NCBI GenBank assembly: GCA_900757505.1
Contig: CAAEOE010000064.1
Location: forward strand, 1 to 21,166
Source of the DNA: an uncultured Collinsella sp.
Lineage (GTDB): Bacteria; Actinomycetota; Coriobacteriia; Coriobacteriales; Coriobacteriaceae
Reading direction: 5' to 3'
DNA: 21,166 bases
The position numbers were made by a program, and so were the translations under genes. This document shows positions 1 to 8,541 of the stretch, in pieces. The notes under the pieces are model-generated. The model ran no database searches. It was not told the DNA's origin and was given only the letters and a program-made list of their open reading frames with translations. The first letter of the stretch is position 1, and each line of letters opens with the position of its first letter.

Positions 1-39
1 GACGAGATAGTCGAGAGGCGCGGCCTCAAGAAGGAGTAA
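1..39 (+). CDS. C-terminal end of an unidentified protein (partial)
   Basis: An open frame from the first base reads DEIVERRGLKKE and stops at TAA (37-39). The charged, Lys/Glu-rich ending looks like a genuine protein C-terminus, but only twelve residues are visible, so no family can be named. The nearest gene on the other side, glnN, ends convergently at 312. No clear U-tract terminator for this gene is visible after its stop. Confidence 0.4.
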   Translation, partial: DEIVERRGLKKE

Positions 40-311
40 CATCGGGGCTTGCAGCGACGGACCTCAGGACGCTCTTACACCACGTCTACGCGCGCCACCG
101 ACATATGTTGCGTAACACTGCATATTTTGCAAAAAGATAATGCTACAGGACTTGTGACAGTACTCATATTTGACGTTTTTTGCCCACGACCCCTTATTAC
201 GTGGGCGAATCAGTTGCGAAACGGACTCCTAAGCGTCCTTCGCAATCAAAAAACCGGGGCCCGCATGATGCGGACCCCGGCTCAATACCGTGACGATATG
301 TCAGTTACGCT
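40..311. other. Intergenic region between two convergent genes
   Basis: This 272-nt spacer holds the glnN terminator (248-280). It also holds an inverted repeat GCCCACG/CGTGGGC (182-188 and 200-206) and a promoter-like pair TTGACG (170-175) and TTATTA (194-199) on the plus strand with an 18-nt spacer. A 90-aa open frame from 49 has no ribosome binding site and no recognisable protein character. I do not consider it a gene. Confidence 0.5.
248..280 (-). terminator. Rho-independent terminator of glnN
   Basis: Read on the minus strand, a GC-rich stem (254-264 with 270-280, one mismatch) is followed by six U residues (248-253). It lies about 30 nt after the glnN stop codon. Confidence 0.85.
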
Positions 312-2399
312 CTACACGTAGAACAGAATGTCGTCGTAGGTCGGAACCGGCCAGTAGTCGGCGGCCACGATCTCTTCCATGGCATCCACGGCAGTGCGCA
401 GCGTATCCATAGCGGGAACGACCTCGTGCGCGTACACGTTGGCCTGCTCCTGCCCATCGAGGGCTTCGGCCTTCTGATGCACGGCGTCGAGCGCCTTGAT
501 GGAGTCGTTGATGGCGGTGATACCGTTGCAGAGCTTGTTGAGCGTGTTCTGCTCGCACTGCATGGCGGCCTCGGCACCGGCGGCACGAATAGTCTCAAGG
601 CCCTTAGCGACCTTGGTGGCATAGGCGGTAATGACCGGGCGATAGGTACGACGCGCCTCGCGAACCATCGTGGTGGCCTCGATGTTCATGAGCTTGTTGT
701 ACTTCTCGAGCTTGCAGTCGTAGCGGCACTGAGCCTCGGCCTTGGTCAGGACACCCGTCTCCTCAAAGAGCGCGATGGCCTTATCGGAAACAAACGCGGG
801 CAGGGCATCGGCCGTGGTCTTGTTGTTGGCAAGGCCGCGCTTCTCGGCCTCAACGGGCCACTCATCGGAGTAACCGTCGCCGGAGAACAGGATGCGCTGG
901 TGATCGGTCAACACCTTCTTGCAGTACTCGAGCGCGGCATCCTGGAACTCATCCTCGGGCGTACCCTCAAGCGCGTCGGCGAAGGACTTGAGCGACTTGG
1001 CCACGGCGGCATCGAGCACCAGGTTGGAGTCGGAGACGTTCTGCTCGGAGCCGCAGGCACGGAACTCGAACTTGTTGCCAGTAAAGGCAAACGGGGAGGT
1101 GCGGTTGCGGTCGGTGTTGTCCTGCATCAGCTTGGGCAGGGTATCGGCGCCCAGGTCGAGCACGCCGCGCGTGGCATGGACGGAAGCCTTGCCATCGATG
1201 ATCTTCTCGACGACCTCGGTAAGCTGGTCGCCCAGGAAGATGGACATAATCGCCGGAGGAGCCTCGTTGGCGCCCAGACGATGGTCGTTGCCGGCCGAGG
1301 CAACGGAGGCACGCAGGAGCTCCTGATAGTTATCGACGGCCTCGATCACCGCGGTGAGGAAGACGATGAACTGCAGGTTGTCGAGCGGGGTGTCGCCCGG
1401 ATCGAGCAGATTCTCGGACTCGGTGCCGAGCGACCAGTTGTTGTGCTTGCCCGAACCGTTGATGCCCTCGAAGGGCTTCTCGTGCAGTAGGCAGACCAAG
1501 TCGTGGCGGGAGGCGATAAGCTTCATCTTCTCCATCATGACCAGATTCTGGTCGATGGCCTCGTTGACCTCGCCATAGACGGGGGCGAGCTCATGCTGGC
1601 AGGGAGCGACCTCGTTGTGCTTGGTCTTGGCGGGAATGCCGAGCGCCCACAGCTCATCGTCCAAGTCCTTCATGTAGGCCGAGACGGTGGGGCGGATAGC
1701 GCCAAAGTAGTGCTCCTCGAGCTCCTGGCCCTTGCAGGGAGCGGCGCCAAAGAGGGTGCGGCCGGTGATGACCAGGTCCTTGCGCTTGCGGTAAGCGTCC
1801 TTCTTGATCAGGAAGTACTCCTGCTCGTCGCCCACGGAAGGAACGACCTTCTTGGGGGTCTTACCGAACAGCGCCAAAACGCGCTTAGACTCACGCGAGA
1901 GCGCGGTCATGGAACGCAGCAGCGGGGTCTTCTTGTCCAGGGCCTCGCCCGTGTAGGAGCAGAAAGCCGTGGGGATGCACAGGACATCGTCCTTGATAAA
2001 GGCGGGGCTGGTGGGATCCCAAGCGGTGTAGCCACGGGCCTCGAAGGTGGCGCGCAGGCCGCCGTTGGGGAAGCTGGAAGCATCGGGCTCGCCCTGGATG
2101 AGGTTCTTGCCCGTAAACTTGGTAATGGCGGTGCCGTCGTGGTTGGGCTCCAGGAAGCTGTCGTGCTTCTCGGAAGTAATGCCCGAAAGCGGCTGGAACC
2201 AGTGCGCGTAGTGCGTCGCGCCCTTGGAGATGGCCCAGACCTTCATGGCATGGGCGACGGCGTTGGCCACATCCAGGTCGAGCGGCTCACCGCCCTCGAG
2301 GGTTGCAGCAAGGCGCTTCCAAATGTCCTTGGGGAGGTAGTCCTTCATGACTTCCTCAGAGAACACCATGGTCCCGAAGCGGTCAGTAAGTTCGGCCAT
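312..2399 (-). CDS. glnN: Glutamine synthetase type III
   Basis: This enzyme condenses ammonia with glutamate at the expense of ATP to make glutamine in the cytoplasm. The 695-aa length is that of the GSIII family, not the ~470 aa of GSI. Visible family motifs in order are the MAELTDRFG start, GDEQEYFLIKKD, EVAPCQHELAPVY, NGSGKHNNWSLGT, EAPPAIMSIFLGDQL and DRNRTSPFAFTGNKFEFR. The end, YWPVPTYDDILFYV, is the usual GSIII C-terminus. I chose the ATG at 2399 because AAGGGAG lies just upstream (2406-2412). An in-frame start at 2462 would add 21 residues that do not look like GSIII. A small hairpin, CACCGC/GCGGTG (2421-2439), sits directly ahead of the ribosome binding site. The gene is monocistronic, divergent from metF, and followed by a strong terminator. 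Confidence 0.96.
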   Translation of the reverse strand: MAELTDRFGTMVFSEEVMKDYLPKDIWKRLAATLEGGEPLDLDVANAVAHAMKVWAISKGATHYAHWFQPLSGITSEKHDSFLEPNHDGTAITKFTGKNLIQGEPDASSFPNGGLRATFEARGYTAWDPTSPAFIKDDVLCIPTAFCSYTGEALDKKTPLLRSMTALSRESKRVLALFGKTPKKVVPSVGDEQEYFLIKKDAYRKRKDLVITGRTLFGAAPCKGQELEEHYFGAIRPTVSAYMKDLDDELWALGIPAKTKHNEVAPCQHELAPVYGEVNEAIDQNLVMMEKMKLIASRHDLVCLLHEKPFEGINGSGKHNNWSLGTESENLLDPGDTPLDNLQFIVFLTAVIEAVDNYQELLRASVASAGNDHRLGANEAPPAIMSIFLGDQLTEVVEKIIDGKASVHATRGVLDLGADTLPKLMQDNTDRNRTSPFAFTGNKFEFRACGSEQNVSDSNLVLDAAVAKSLKSFADALEGTPEDEFQDAALEYCKKVLTDHQRILFSGDGYSDEWPVEAEKRGLANNKTTADALPAFVSDKAIALFEETGVLTKAEAQCRYDCKLEKYNKLMNIEATTMVREARRTYRPVITAYATKVAKGLETIRAAGAEAAMQCEQNTLNKLCNGITAINDSIKALDAVHQKAEALDGQEQANVYAHEVVPAMDTLRTAVDAMEEIVAADYWPVPTYDDILFYV

Positions 2400-2825
2400 A
2401 CGGAACTCCCTTCGTATCGGCACCGCGTGAGAAGCGGTGTTGATTACTAACGAACGAGTCATAGCTTAGACTCGCCGTGTTTCCGCGACATTACCGTTAT
2501 GTTGCTGTCGCGAAACCAATCAATGAGGTTACCCTATCGAGGCGGCGTTGCCACCCTCAACAGCCAATCAACTGCATAAATTGCAGACCTCTCTCCATGG
2601 TTTAAGGGTAGTCAATTTGGGATGGAGCTCTATTAACTGGTATTTTGCATCAGATACCAGTCTTTATAGTCCGTGCCTAGATTAGCCGCTCTGTTATAGA
2701 TAAAGCCGATAGCAAGGCATCTTTGATTGGTATCCTCAAATAGCGAGTGAAACTCCACCGTGGCACAGTGGTGCTGTAGAATCCTTACAACACATCACAC
2801 TATTACGTATCTAGAGGAGCACGAT
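2400..2825. other. Divergent regulatory spacer glnN / metF
   Basis: There is no gene in this 426-nt region. On the glnN side there is a leader hairpin (2421-2439) and an inverted repeat CGCGACA/TGTCGCG (2484-2490 and 2506-2512). Towards the middle lie CTCCAT/ATGGAG (2593-2598 and 2622-2627) and a perfect 8-bp repeat ACTGGTAT/ATACCAGT (2636-2643 and 2654-2661) followed by a TATAGT (2665-2670). A TAGAAT near 2777 could be a metF -10 element, but no good -35 accompanies it. I looked for SAM and cobalamin riboswitch cores and did not recognise either. Confidence 0.5.
2636..2661. repeat. Perfect 8-bp inverted repeat, possible operator
   Basis: ACTGGTAT and ATACCAGT are separated by 10 nt, just upstream of a TATAGT box (2665-2670). 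The geometry fits a dimeric repressor or activator site for metF or glnN. The regulator is unknown. Confidence 0.4.
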
Positions 2826-3698
2826 ATGCGCGTCGACGAGGTTTTTAAGCAGGCAGCATCCCAGGGCACCGCGCCCATTTCGTTTGAGATGTTCCCGCCC
2901 AAGGGCGAGCTGACCCTCGACACGGCTCGCGAAGTGGCAGGCAATCTGTGCAAGCTTTCGCCGAGCTTTGTCTCGGTCACCTGCTCGGCTGGCGGCTCGG
3001 GCAACGGCGCCACCACCGCCCCCATCGCGCATATGATTACGAGCGAATTCGACACGCCCTCGGTGGCACACCTTACCTGCGTGGGCCGCTCGCATGCCGA
3101 TATCGCCGCCAAGATCGACGAGTATCGCACCGCCGGCGTAGAAAACATCCTGGCCCTGCGTGGCGATCTCCCTGCCGGCGCGACCGAGGACGACAAGCCC
3201 GCCTCGGACTACGCCTACGCCCGCGACCTCATCCCCGAGCTCGTCGACGCCGGCTTTTGCGTGGGCGCCGCAGCCTACCCCGAGGGCCACATTGCCTGTG
3301 AGGATCTCAACCTCTCGGTCGAACACCTCAAGCAAAAACAGGACGCCGGCGCGAGCTTCTTTGTGACGCAGCTCTTCTTTGATAACGAGTGCTTCTACCG
3401 TTTTCGCGAGCTTGCCGACAAGGCCGGCATCACCGTGCCCATTACCGCGGGCATCATGCCGTTTATGGGCAAGTCGCAGATCAGCCGCATGGTCTTTATG
3501 TGCGGCGCGTCGCTGCCCTCCCCCGTCATCAAGATTCTCGCCAAGTACGAGAATGACCCCGAGAGCCTGCAGGCAGCTGGTGTAGATTATGCAGCCCGCC
3601 AGCTTTGCGACCTCAAGGAGCACGGCGCCGACGGCCTGCACCTGTACACTATGAACCGTCCTGCGATCGCCGCGACCATTATGGAGCGCCTGGGGTAA
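2826..3698 (+). CDS. metF: 5,10-methylenetetrahydrofolate reductase
   Basis: MetF reduces 5,10-methylene-THF to 5-methyl-THF with an FAD cofactor, supplying the methyl donor for MetH encoded two genes downstream. The 290-aa length matches the bacterial family (about 290-300). Motifs seen are ISFEMFPPKG near residue 20 (the Glu corresponds to the catalytic Glu28 of E. coli MetF), LALRGDLP, AAYPEGH, and FFVTQLFFDNE in the folate/FAD barrel. The start at 2826 is set by AGAGGAG at 2813-2819. An in-frame start at 2760 would add 22 residues lacking family similarity. The stop overlaps the next start (TAATG), so the two are translationally coupled. It is the first gene of the metF-activation protein-metH block. 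Confidence 0.95.
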   Translation: MRVDEVFKQAASQGTAPISFEMFPPKGELTLDTAREVAGNLCKLSPSFVSVTCSAGGSGNGATTAPIAHMITSEFDTPSVAHLTCVGRSHADIAAKIDEYRTAGVENILALRGDLPAGATEDDKPASDYAYARDLIPELVDAGFCVGAAAYPEGHIACEDLNLSVEHLKQKQDAGASFFVTQLFFDNECFYRFRELADKAGITVPITAGIMPFMGKSQISRMVFMCGASLPSPVIKILAKYENDPESLQAAGVDYAARQLCDLKEHGADGLHLYTMNRPAIAATIMERLG

Positions 3699-4486
3699 TG
3701 GAAAAACCGCACATCGATACAACCGCTGCCGAAGTGCCGGCCGACCTTGCGTCGCCGGCGCTCTACCGTATCGATGCCGCGCACCGTCCCCGTGTCGACC
3801 GTGCCGAAATGCTGCGGTATCTGGGTTACGGCGGCCAGCAGATTGAGCCTGAACTATCACGACGTATTGAGCTTGTCGTTGAACGTCTGGAACTGGACAT
3901 TGAGCCCCGTGGCGTGCGACGCGTGTTTGCCGTCGATGCCACGGGCGTTGACGAGCAGGGCGAGCCCAGCATCCGTCTGGTTGGCACCAACGTTGAGCTG
4001 CGAGGTCGCGATATCTATCGACATCTCAAAGATGCCCGCTTTGCCGCGCTCATGGCATGCACCCTCGGCATGGACGCCGAGCGTCGCCTGCGCACCACGG
4101 GAGCCCAACATCCCCTGGAGGGTGCCGTGCTCGACGCCGCGTGCTCCGCTTACGTGGAAGCCGCCGTTGAGCAAATGGACCAGCAGGTCAAGACGGACGC
4201 CGCCGTTCATGGGCTCGCCGGCAACTGGCGCTTCAGTCCCGGCTACGGCGACTGCCCGCTTACGGCGCAGCGCTCAATCGTGGCTGCGCTCAACGCCACG
4301 CGGCTCATCGGCCTGACCGTCACGCCCACCAGCCTGCTCATGCCCACCAAAAGCGTGACCGCGGTGATCGGCCTGTTCGACGGCGAAGTCCACGACGCCC
4401 AGACCCGCCCCACCTGCAATATCTGCCGCATGCGCGAGAACTGCCGCTTCCGTGCCGCCCACACCACCTGCTATTCCAGCCATTAG
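3698..4486 (+). CDS. Separate methionine synthase activation (AdoMet-binding) protein
   Basis: This 262-aa protein corresponds to the C-terminal reactivation domain of E. coli MetH, encoded here as its own gene. In the family, it binds AdoMet and positions it for reductive methylation of the cobalamin when Co(I) has been oxidised. The diagnostic motif is R178-F-S-P-G-Y-G-D185, the RxSPGYGD signature that binds AdoMet. The C-terminus carries four cysteines (C240, C243, C249, C258) in a short tail. Such tails occur in stand-alone versions and might bind metal or a cluster, but this is inference. The start ATG at 3698 overlaps the metF stop by one base. metH starts 9 bp after this gene. An in-frame upstream start at 3605 lies inside metF and is rejected. 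Confidence 0.88.
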   Translation: MEKPHIDTTAAEVPADLASPALYRIDAAHRPRVDRAEMLRYLGYGGQQIEPELSRRIELVVERLELDIEPRGVRRVFAVDATGVDEQGEPSIRLVGTNVELRGRDIYRHLKDARFAALMACTLGMDAERRLRTTGAQHPLEGAVLDAACSAYVEAAVEQMDQQVKTDAAVHGLAGNWRFSPGYGDCPLTAQRSIVAALNATRLIGLTVTPTSLLMPTKSVTAVIGLFDGEVHDAQTRPTCNICRMRENCRFRAAHTTCYSSH

Positions 4487-4495
4487 GAGCCCTCG

Positions 4496-7051
4496 ATGTT
4501 TACTCCGCTTATCACTCATGATTCTGACGGCACTGCATTGGCGGCACCCGTTGATGCCGTACGTCGCAACGGTGCCACGTACAAGACGCGCACGATCGAC
4601 GATCTGCGCATTAAGGACGATCGCCTGCGTGCGGCCATCGAGGGCACGGGACACCTGCTGTTCGACGGCGGCATGGGCACCATGTTGCAGGCCGCCGGCA
4701 TGAAGGCGGGCGCCCTGCCCGAGCTGCTCAACTTTGAGGAACCCCAGGTCATTACCGACATTCAGCGTCAGTACGTCGAGGCCGGCTGCGACGTGATCAC
4801 CGCCAACACCTTTGGCGCCAACGCCCACAAGCTCGACGGTGCCGCCACCGTGGCAGATGTCTTTGCCGCCGCTGTCGCCTGTGCCCGCGAGGCCGGCGCC
4901 CACTACGTCGCCGGCGATATCGGTCCCATCGGCGCGCTGCTTCGCCCCCTGGGTACCCTGAGCTTCGACGAGGCCTATGACCTCTTTGCCGAGGAAGTGC
5001 GCGCAGGCGTCGCCGCGGGTGTGGACCTCTTTATTATCGAGACTATGACCGACCTGGCCGAGATCAAGGCGGCCGTCCTCGCCTGCCGCGAGAACTCCGA
5101 CCTGCCCGTCTTTGCCACCATGACCTTTGAGGAAGACGGTCGCACCTTCCTGGGAACGAGTCCCGAGGTCGCCGCCATCACGCTCGACGCCATCGGTGCC
5201 GACGTTTTGGGCATCAACTGCAGCCAAGGACCGGCCGAGCTCCGAGGACTCGCCGCACGTATGCTCACCGTTACCGACAAGCCCGTTATGGTGCAGGCTA
5301 ATGCAGGACTCCCCCATGTAGACGACGACGGCAACACCGTCTTTGATATCCAAGCCCCCGAATACGCCGAGGCCGTCGCCGGCATGATCGCCGACGGTGT
5401 GAGCGTCGTGGGCGGTTGCTGCGGCACCACGCCGGCGCACATGGCGGCCTTGCGCACGCTTATCGACAACCACACGCCCAGCCCGCGCCACCGCAAGCCC
5501 AGTATGTCGGTCACGAGCGCCCAAACGGTCGTAGACCTTCCCTGCGACGGCCACAAGATCGCCGTCATCGGCGAGCGCATCAACCCCACCGGCAAAAAAC
5601 GCCTGCAGCAGGCCCTGCGCGACGGCGACCTGGACTACGTTGTGAGCCAGGGCATCAGCCAGCAGGAGCAGGGCGCCGACATCCTGGACGTCAACGTGGG
5701 CCTGCCCGAGATTGACGAGGTCAAGATCATCCAACAGGCGACCGAACAGCTCCAGGGCTCCACGCTGCTGCCGCTGCAGATCGACTCCACCGACCCCGCC
5801 GCCGTCGAGGCCGCCGTACGTCGCTACGCCGGCAAGCCCATCATCAACTCGGTCAATGGCAAACAGCAGATCATGGACGAGATTTTCCCGCTGGTCGCCC
5901 ACTACGGCACCAACGTCGTCGGCCTCACGCTCGACGAAGGCGGCATCCCGGATACCGCCGAGGCACGTTATGCCATCGCCGAGCGCATCGTGGCCGAGGC
6001 TGCCCGTTACGGCATCGGCCCAGACCGCATCCTCATCGACTGCCTGGTCATGACCGCCTCGACCAACCAGCGCCAGGCTGAGCAGATCCTGCGCGCCATG
6101 TCTATGTGCAAGGAGCGCCTGGGCGTCAAGTGCGCACTCGGCGTATCGAACATCAGCTTTGGCCTGCCCGCGCGGCCGCTGCTGGGCTCGGTCTTTTTGG
6201 CCGCCGCCTTTGGTGCAGGTCTGGACGCCCCCATCATGAACCCGGGTTCTAAGCGCTTTATGGACACCGTCTACAGCTATCGCGTGCTGAGCGTTGAGGA
6301 CGAGGGCTCAACCGGATACATCGAACGCTACGCCGGCTGGACCGACCCGTATAAGATCGCCGCGAACCCGGCGGCCGCTCAGTCGGCATCGAGCGATGCC
6401 GCGCCTGCCGCAAGCACCACCGCAAGCGCCGATGACGACCCCATCCGCCACATGGTCGTCTCGGGCCGCAAGGGCGAGATCGCGGCCGAGACCGAACGCC
6501 TGCTGGCCGACCACGACGCCATGGACCTCATCAACAACCACTTTATCCCCGCCCTCGATGAGGTTGGCGTCCTCTTTGACCAGGGCAAGTTCTTCTTGCC
6601 GCAGCTTATGGCCTCGGCCGAGGCCGCGCGTGTGGGCTTCGACACCATCAAGCGCCTGATGCCCGCCGGTGAGATTGCCGACAAGGGCAAGATCTGCGTG
6701 GCCACCGTCAAGGGCGACATCCACGACATCGGTAAAAACATCGTCAAAATGCTGCTCGATAACTACGGCTATACCGTCTTTGACCTAGGCCGCGACGTCG
6801 ACCCGCAAGAGGTGCTCAGGACCGTACAGGAGCGCGACATCAAGCTCGTCGGCCTCTCGGCGCTTATGACTACCACAGTCGTCGCCATGGAGGAGACCAT
6901 CAAGTTGCTCCATGCCGAGGTTCCGGGCGTCAAGATCATCGTGGGCGGCGCCGTGCTCACCCCCGAATACGCCAAGCAGATCGGTGCGGACTACTACGCC
7001 AAGGACGCCGCCGAAAGCGCTCGTATCGCCGAAGAGGTCTTCGGGCAGTAA
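4496..7051 (+). CDS. metH: Cobalamin-dependent methionine synthase (without activation domain)
   Basis: MetH transfers the methyl group of 5-methyl-THF to homocysteine through methylcobalamin. Its 851 aa cover four of the five usual modules. The homocysteine-binding barrel (about 45-330) has LFDGGMGTM and zinc-ligand positions C242 and C308-C309 in GGCCGTTP. The pterin-binding barrel (about 350-620) starts at GERINPTGKK (359). An Ala/Ser-rich linker (about 622-650) leads to the B12 cap and the B12-binding Rossmann domain, with D741-I-H743-D-I-G746, where H743 is the lower cobalt ligand. The fifth, AdoMet-binding domain is absent and is supplied by the preceding gene. The start is supported by AGGAG at 4485-4489, overlapping the upstream stop codon. 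The roughly 45 residues before the barrel are unusual, and a later start cannot be excluded. Confidence 0.95.
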   Translation: MFTPLITHDSDGTALAAPVDAVRRNGATYKTRTIDDLRIKDDRLRAAIEGTGHLLFDGGMGTMLQAAGMKAGALPELLNFEEPQVITDIQRQYVEAGCDVITANTFGANAHKLDGAATVADVFAAAVACAREAGAHYVAGDIGPIGALLRPLGTLSFDEAYDLFAEEVRAGVAAGVDLFIIETMTDLAEIKAAVLACRENSDLPVFATMTFEEDGRTFLGTSPEVAAITLDAIGADVLGINCSQGPAELRGLAARMLTVTDKPVMVQANAGLPHVDDDGNTVFDIQAPEYAEAVAGMIADGVSVVGGCCGTTPAHMAALRTLIDNHTPSPRHRKPSMSVTSAQTVVDLPCDGHKIAVIGERINPTGKKRLQQALRDGDLDYVVSQGISQQEQGADILDVNVGLPEIDEVKIIQQATEQLQGSTLLPLQIDSTDPAAVEAAVRRYAGKPIINSVNGKQQIMDEIFPLVAHYGTNVVGLTLDEGGIPDTAEARYAIAERIVAEAARYGIGPDRILIDCLVMTASTNQRQAEQILRAMSMCKERLGVKCALGVSNISFGLPARPLLGSVFLAAAFGAGLDAPIMNPGSKRFMDTVYSYRVLSVEDEGSTGYIERYAGWTDPYKIAANPAAAQSASSDAAPAASTTASADDDPIRHMVVSGRKGEIAAETERLLADHDAMDLINNHFIPALDEVGVLFDQGKFFLPQLMASAEAARVGFDTIKRLMPAGEIADKGKICVATVKGDIHDIGKNIVKMLLDNYGYTVFDLGRDVDPQEVLRTVQERDIKLVGLSALMTTTVVAMEETIKLLHAEVPGVKIIVGGAVLTPEYAKQIGADYYAKDAAESARIAEEVFGQ

Positions 7052-7076
7052 CACAACGGAAACAACCGAGCACCAA

Positions 7077-7114
7077 AACGTGCCGCATGCGCCACTTGGC
7101 ACGTGCGGCACGTT
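7077..7114. repeat. Hairpin with 11-bp perfect arms between metH and the PFL gene
   Basis: AACGTGCCGCA (7077-7087) and TGCGGCACGTT (7104-7114) are exact reverse complements, and partial pairing continues inward. No U-tract follows on the plus strand, so it is not a standard terminator. It may be an attenuating or mRNA-protecting hairpin that separates metH expression from the next gene. Confidence 0.6.
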
Positions 7115-7159
7115 AGAATAGATAAGACTATGCTCGTTTTGGCAGATAGGAGCGCAAGG

Positions 7160-8524
7160 ATGGCGATCACGCCCGCAGAAATCGCGGAAACCCGCGGCAT
7201 GGTTGAGGAGCAGAACCTCGACATCAGGACCATCACCATGGGTGTTTCGCTCATGGGTTGCGGTGACGAGAACCTCGACCGCATGTGCACGAAGATCTAC
7301 GACCACGTGACGCACACGGCTGAGCATCTGGTCGAGACCGCCGAGAACCTCGAGCGCGAGTACGGTATCCCCATCGTCAACAAGCGCGTTTCCGTCACCC
7401 CGGTGGCGCAGATCGCCGCGTGCTGCAAGGATGAGGACCTCACCCCCATCGCGCATGCCCTCGACCGCGCGGCCGAGACGCTCGGCATCGATTACCTGGG
7501 CGGCTTCTCCGCACTCGTCCAGAAGGGCATCGGCGACGCCGACCGCCGCGTCATCCAGTCCATCCCCCAGGCGCTCGCTACCACGAGCCGCGTCTGCTCC
7601 AGCGTCAACGTCGCCAGTCTGCGCGCCGGTATCAACATGGATGCCGTGCTCTTGGCCGCCCAGACCATCATCGATGCCGCCAAGCTCACGGCCGACCAGG
7701 ATTCCGTCGGCGCCTCCAAGTTTGTCTGCTTTGCCAACATGGTCGAGGACTCCCCGTTTATGGCGGGCGCCGTCCACGGCGGTGGCGAGGCCGACGCCGT
7801 CATCAACGTTGGCGTCTCGGGCCCCGGCGTTATGGCTGCTGCCTTGGAGACGCTCCCCGACTCCGCCTCGATGATGGAGGTTGCCGAGAAAATCAAGCAG
7901 ACCGCCTTTAAGATCACCCGCGCCGGCGAGCTCATGAGCCGTGAGGCAGCCCGCCGTCTGGGTGTCGAGAAAGGCATTGTCGACCTGTCGCTGGCTCCCA
8001 CGCCTGCCATCGGCGACTCCGTTGCCCGCATCCTCGAGATCATCGGCGTGGGCACCTGCGGTGGCCCCGGCACGACCTGCGCGCTCGCCATGCTCAACGA
8101 TGCCGTCAAGAAGGGCGGCGTCATGGCCAGCTCCAGCGTGGGCGGTCTCTCCGGCGCCTTTATCCCCGTGTCCGAGGATGCCGGCATGATCGCCGCCGTC
8201 GAGGCTGGTGCGCTTTCGCTCGAGAAGCTCGAGGCCATGACCTGCGTGTGCTCCGTTGGCCTGGACATGATCGCCATCCCCGGCGACACCCCGGTCGAGA
8301 CCATCGCCGGCATCATCGCCGACGAGATGGCCATCGGCGTCATCAACAACAAGACCACGGCCGTCCGCGTGATTCCTGCCATCGGCAAGGGCGTGGGCGA
8401 CTGCGTCGAGTACGGCGGCCTGTTCGGCCGTGCACCCATCATGCCGGTGAACCCCAACGCCGGCACCGTGCTTGCCCACCGCGGCGGACGTTTCCCGGCG
8501 CCGCTGAACTCGCTGAAGAACTAG
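7160..8524 (+). CDS. PFL / UPF0210 (DUF711) family protein
   Basis: The 454-aa protein matches the UPF0210 family, whose biochemical role is not settled and whose fold is likened to pyruvate formate-lyase. Family features visible are the opening MVEEQNLDIRTITMGVSLMGC, the segment VNVASLRAGINMDAV, the Gly-rich GVGTCGGPGTTCALAML, and the ending NAGTVLAHRGGRFPAPLNSLKN. The ATG at 7160 is chosen for AGGAG at 7147-7151 and because family members begin shortly before EEQNLDIRTITMG. An earlier in-frame start at 7103 falls in the preceding hairpin. In many bacteria this gene is preceded by a small ACT-domain protein. None is present here, and metH is the upstream neighbour instead, 108 bp away. Confidence 0.9.
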   Translation: MAITPAEIAETRGMVEEQNLDIRTITMGVSLMGCGDENLDRMCTKIYDHVTHTAEHLVETAENLEREYGIPIVNKRVSVTPVAQIAACCKDEDLTPIAHALDRAAETLGIDYLGGFSALVQKGIGDADRRVIQSIPQALATTSRVCSSVNVASLRAGINMDAVLLAAQTIIDAAKLTADQDSVGASKFVCFANMVEDSPFMAGAVHGGGEADAVINVGVSGPGVMAAALETLPDSASMMEVAEKIKQTAFKITRAGELMSREAARRLGVEKGIVDLSLAPTPAIGDSVARILEIIGVGTCGGPGTTCALAMLNDAVKKGGVMASSSVGGLSGAFIPVSEDAGMIAAVEAGALSLEKLEAMTCVCSVGLDMIAIPGDTPVETIAGIIADEMAIGVINNKTTAVRVIPAIGKGVGDCVEYGGLFGRAPIMPVNPNAGTVLAHRGGRFPAPLNSLKN

Positions 8525-8541
8525 CTGAGGGGGACTGGCGA

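Noticed and set aside
182..206. Terminator for the gene ending at 39
   Set aside because: The T-run lies before, not after, the GCCCACG/CGTGGGC hairpin on the plus strand, so it cannot be a standard terminator.
2463..2825. SAM or cobalamin riboswitch ahead of metF
   Set aside because: I looked for the conserved cores because metF-metH are common targets, but could not recognise either one. The sequence has only short inverted repeats.
4274..5902. 542-aa minus-strand open frame
   Set aside because: It is antisense to metH and the activation protein, Gly/Val/Asp rich, with no recognisable domain.
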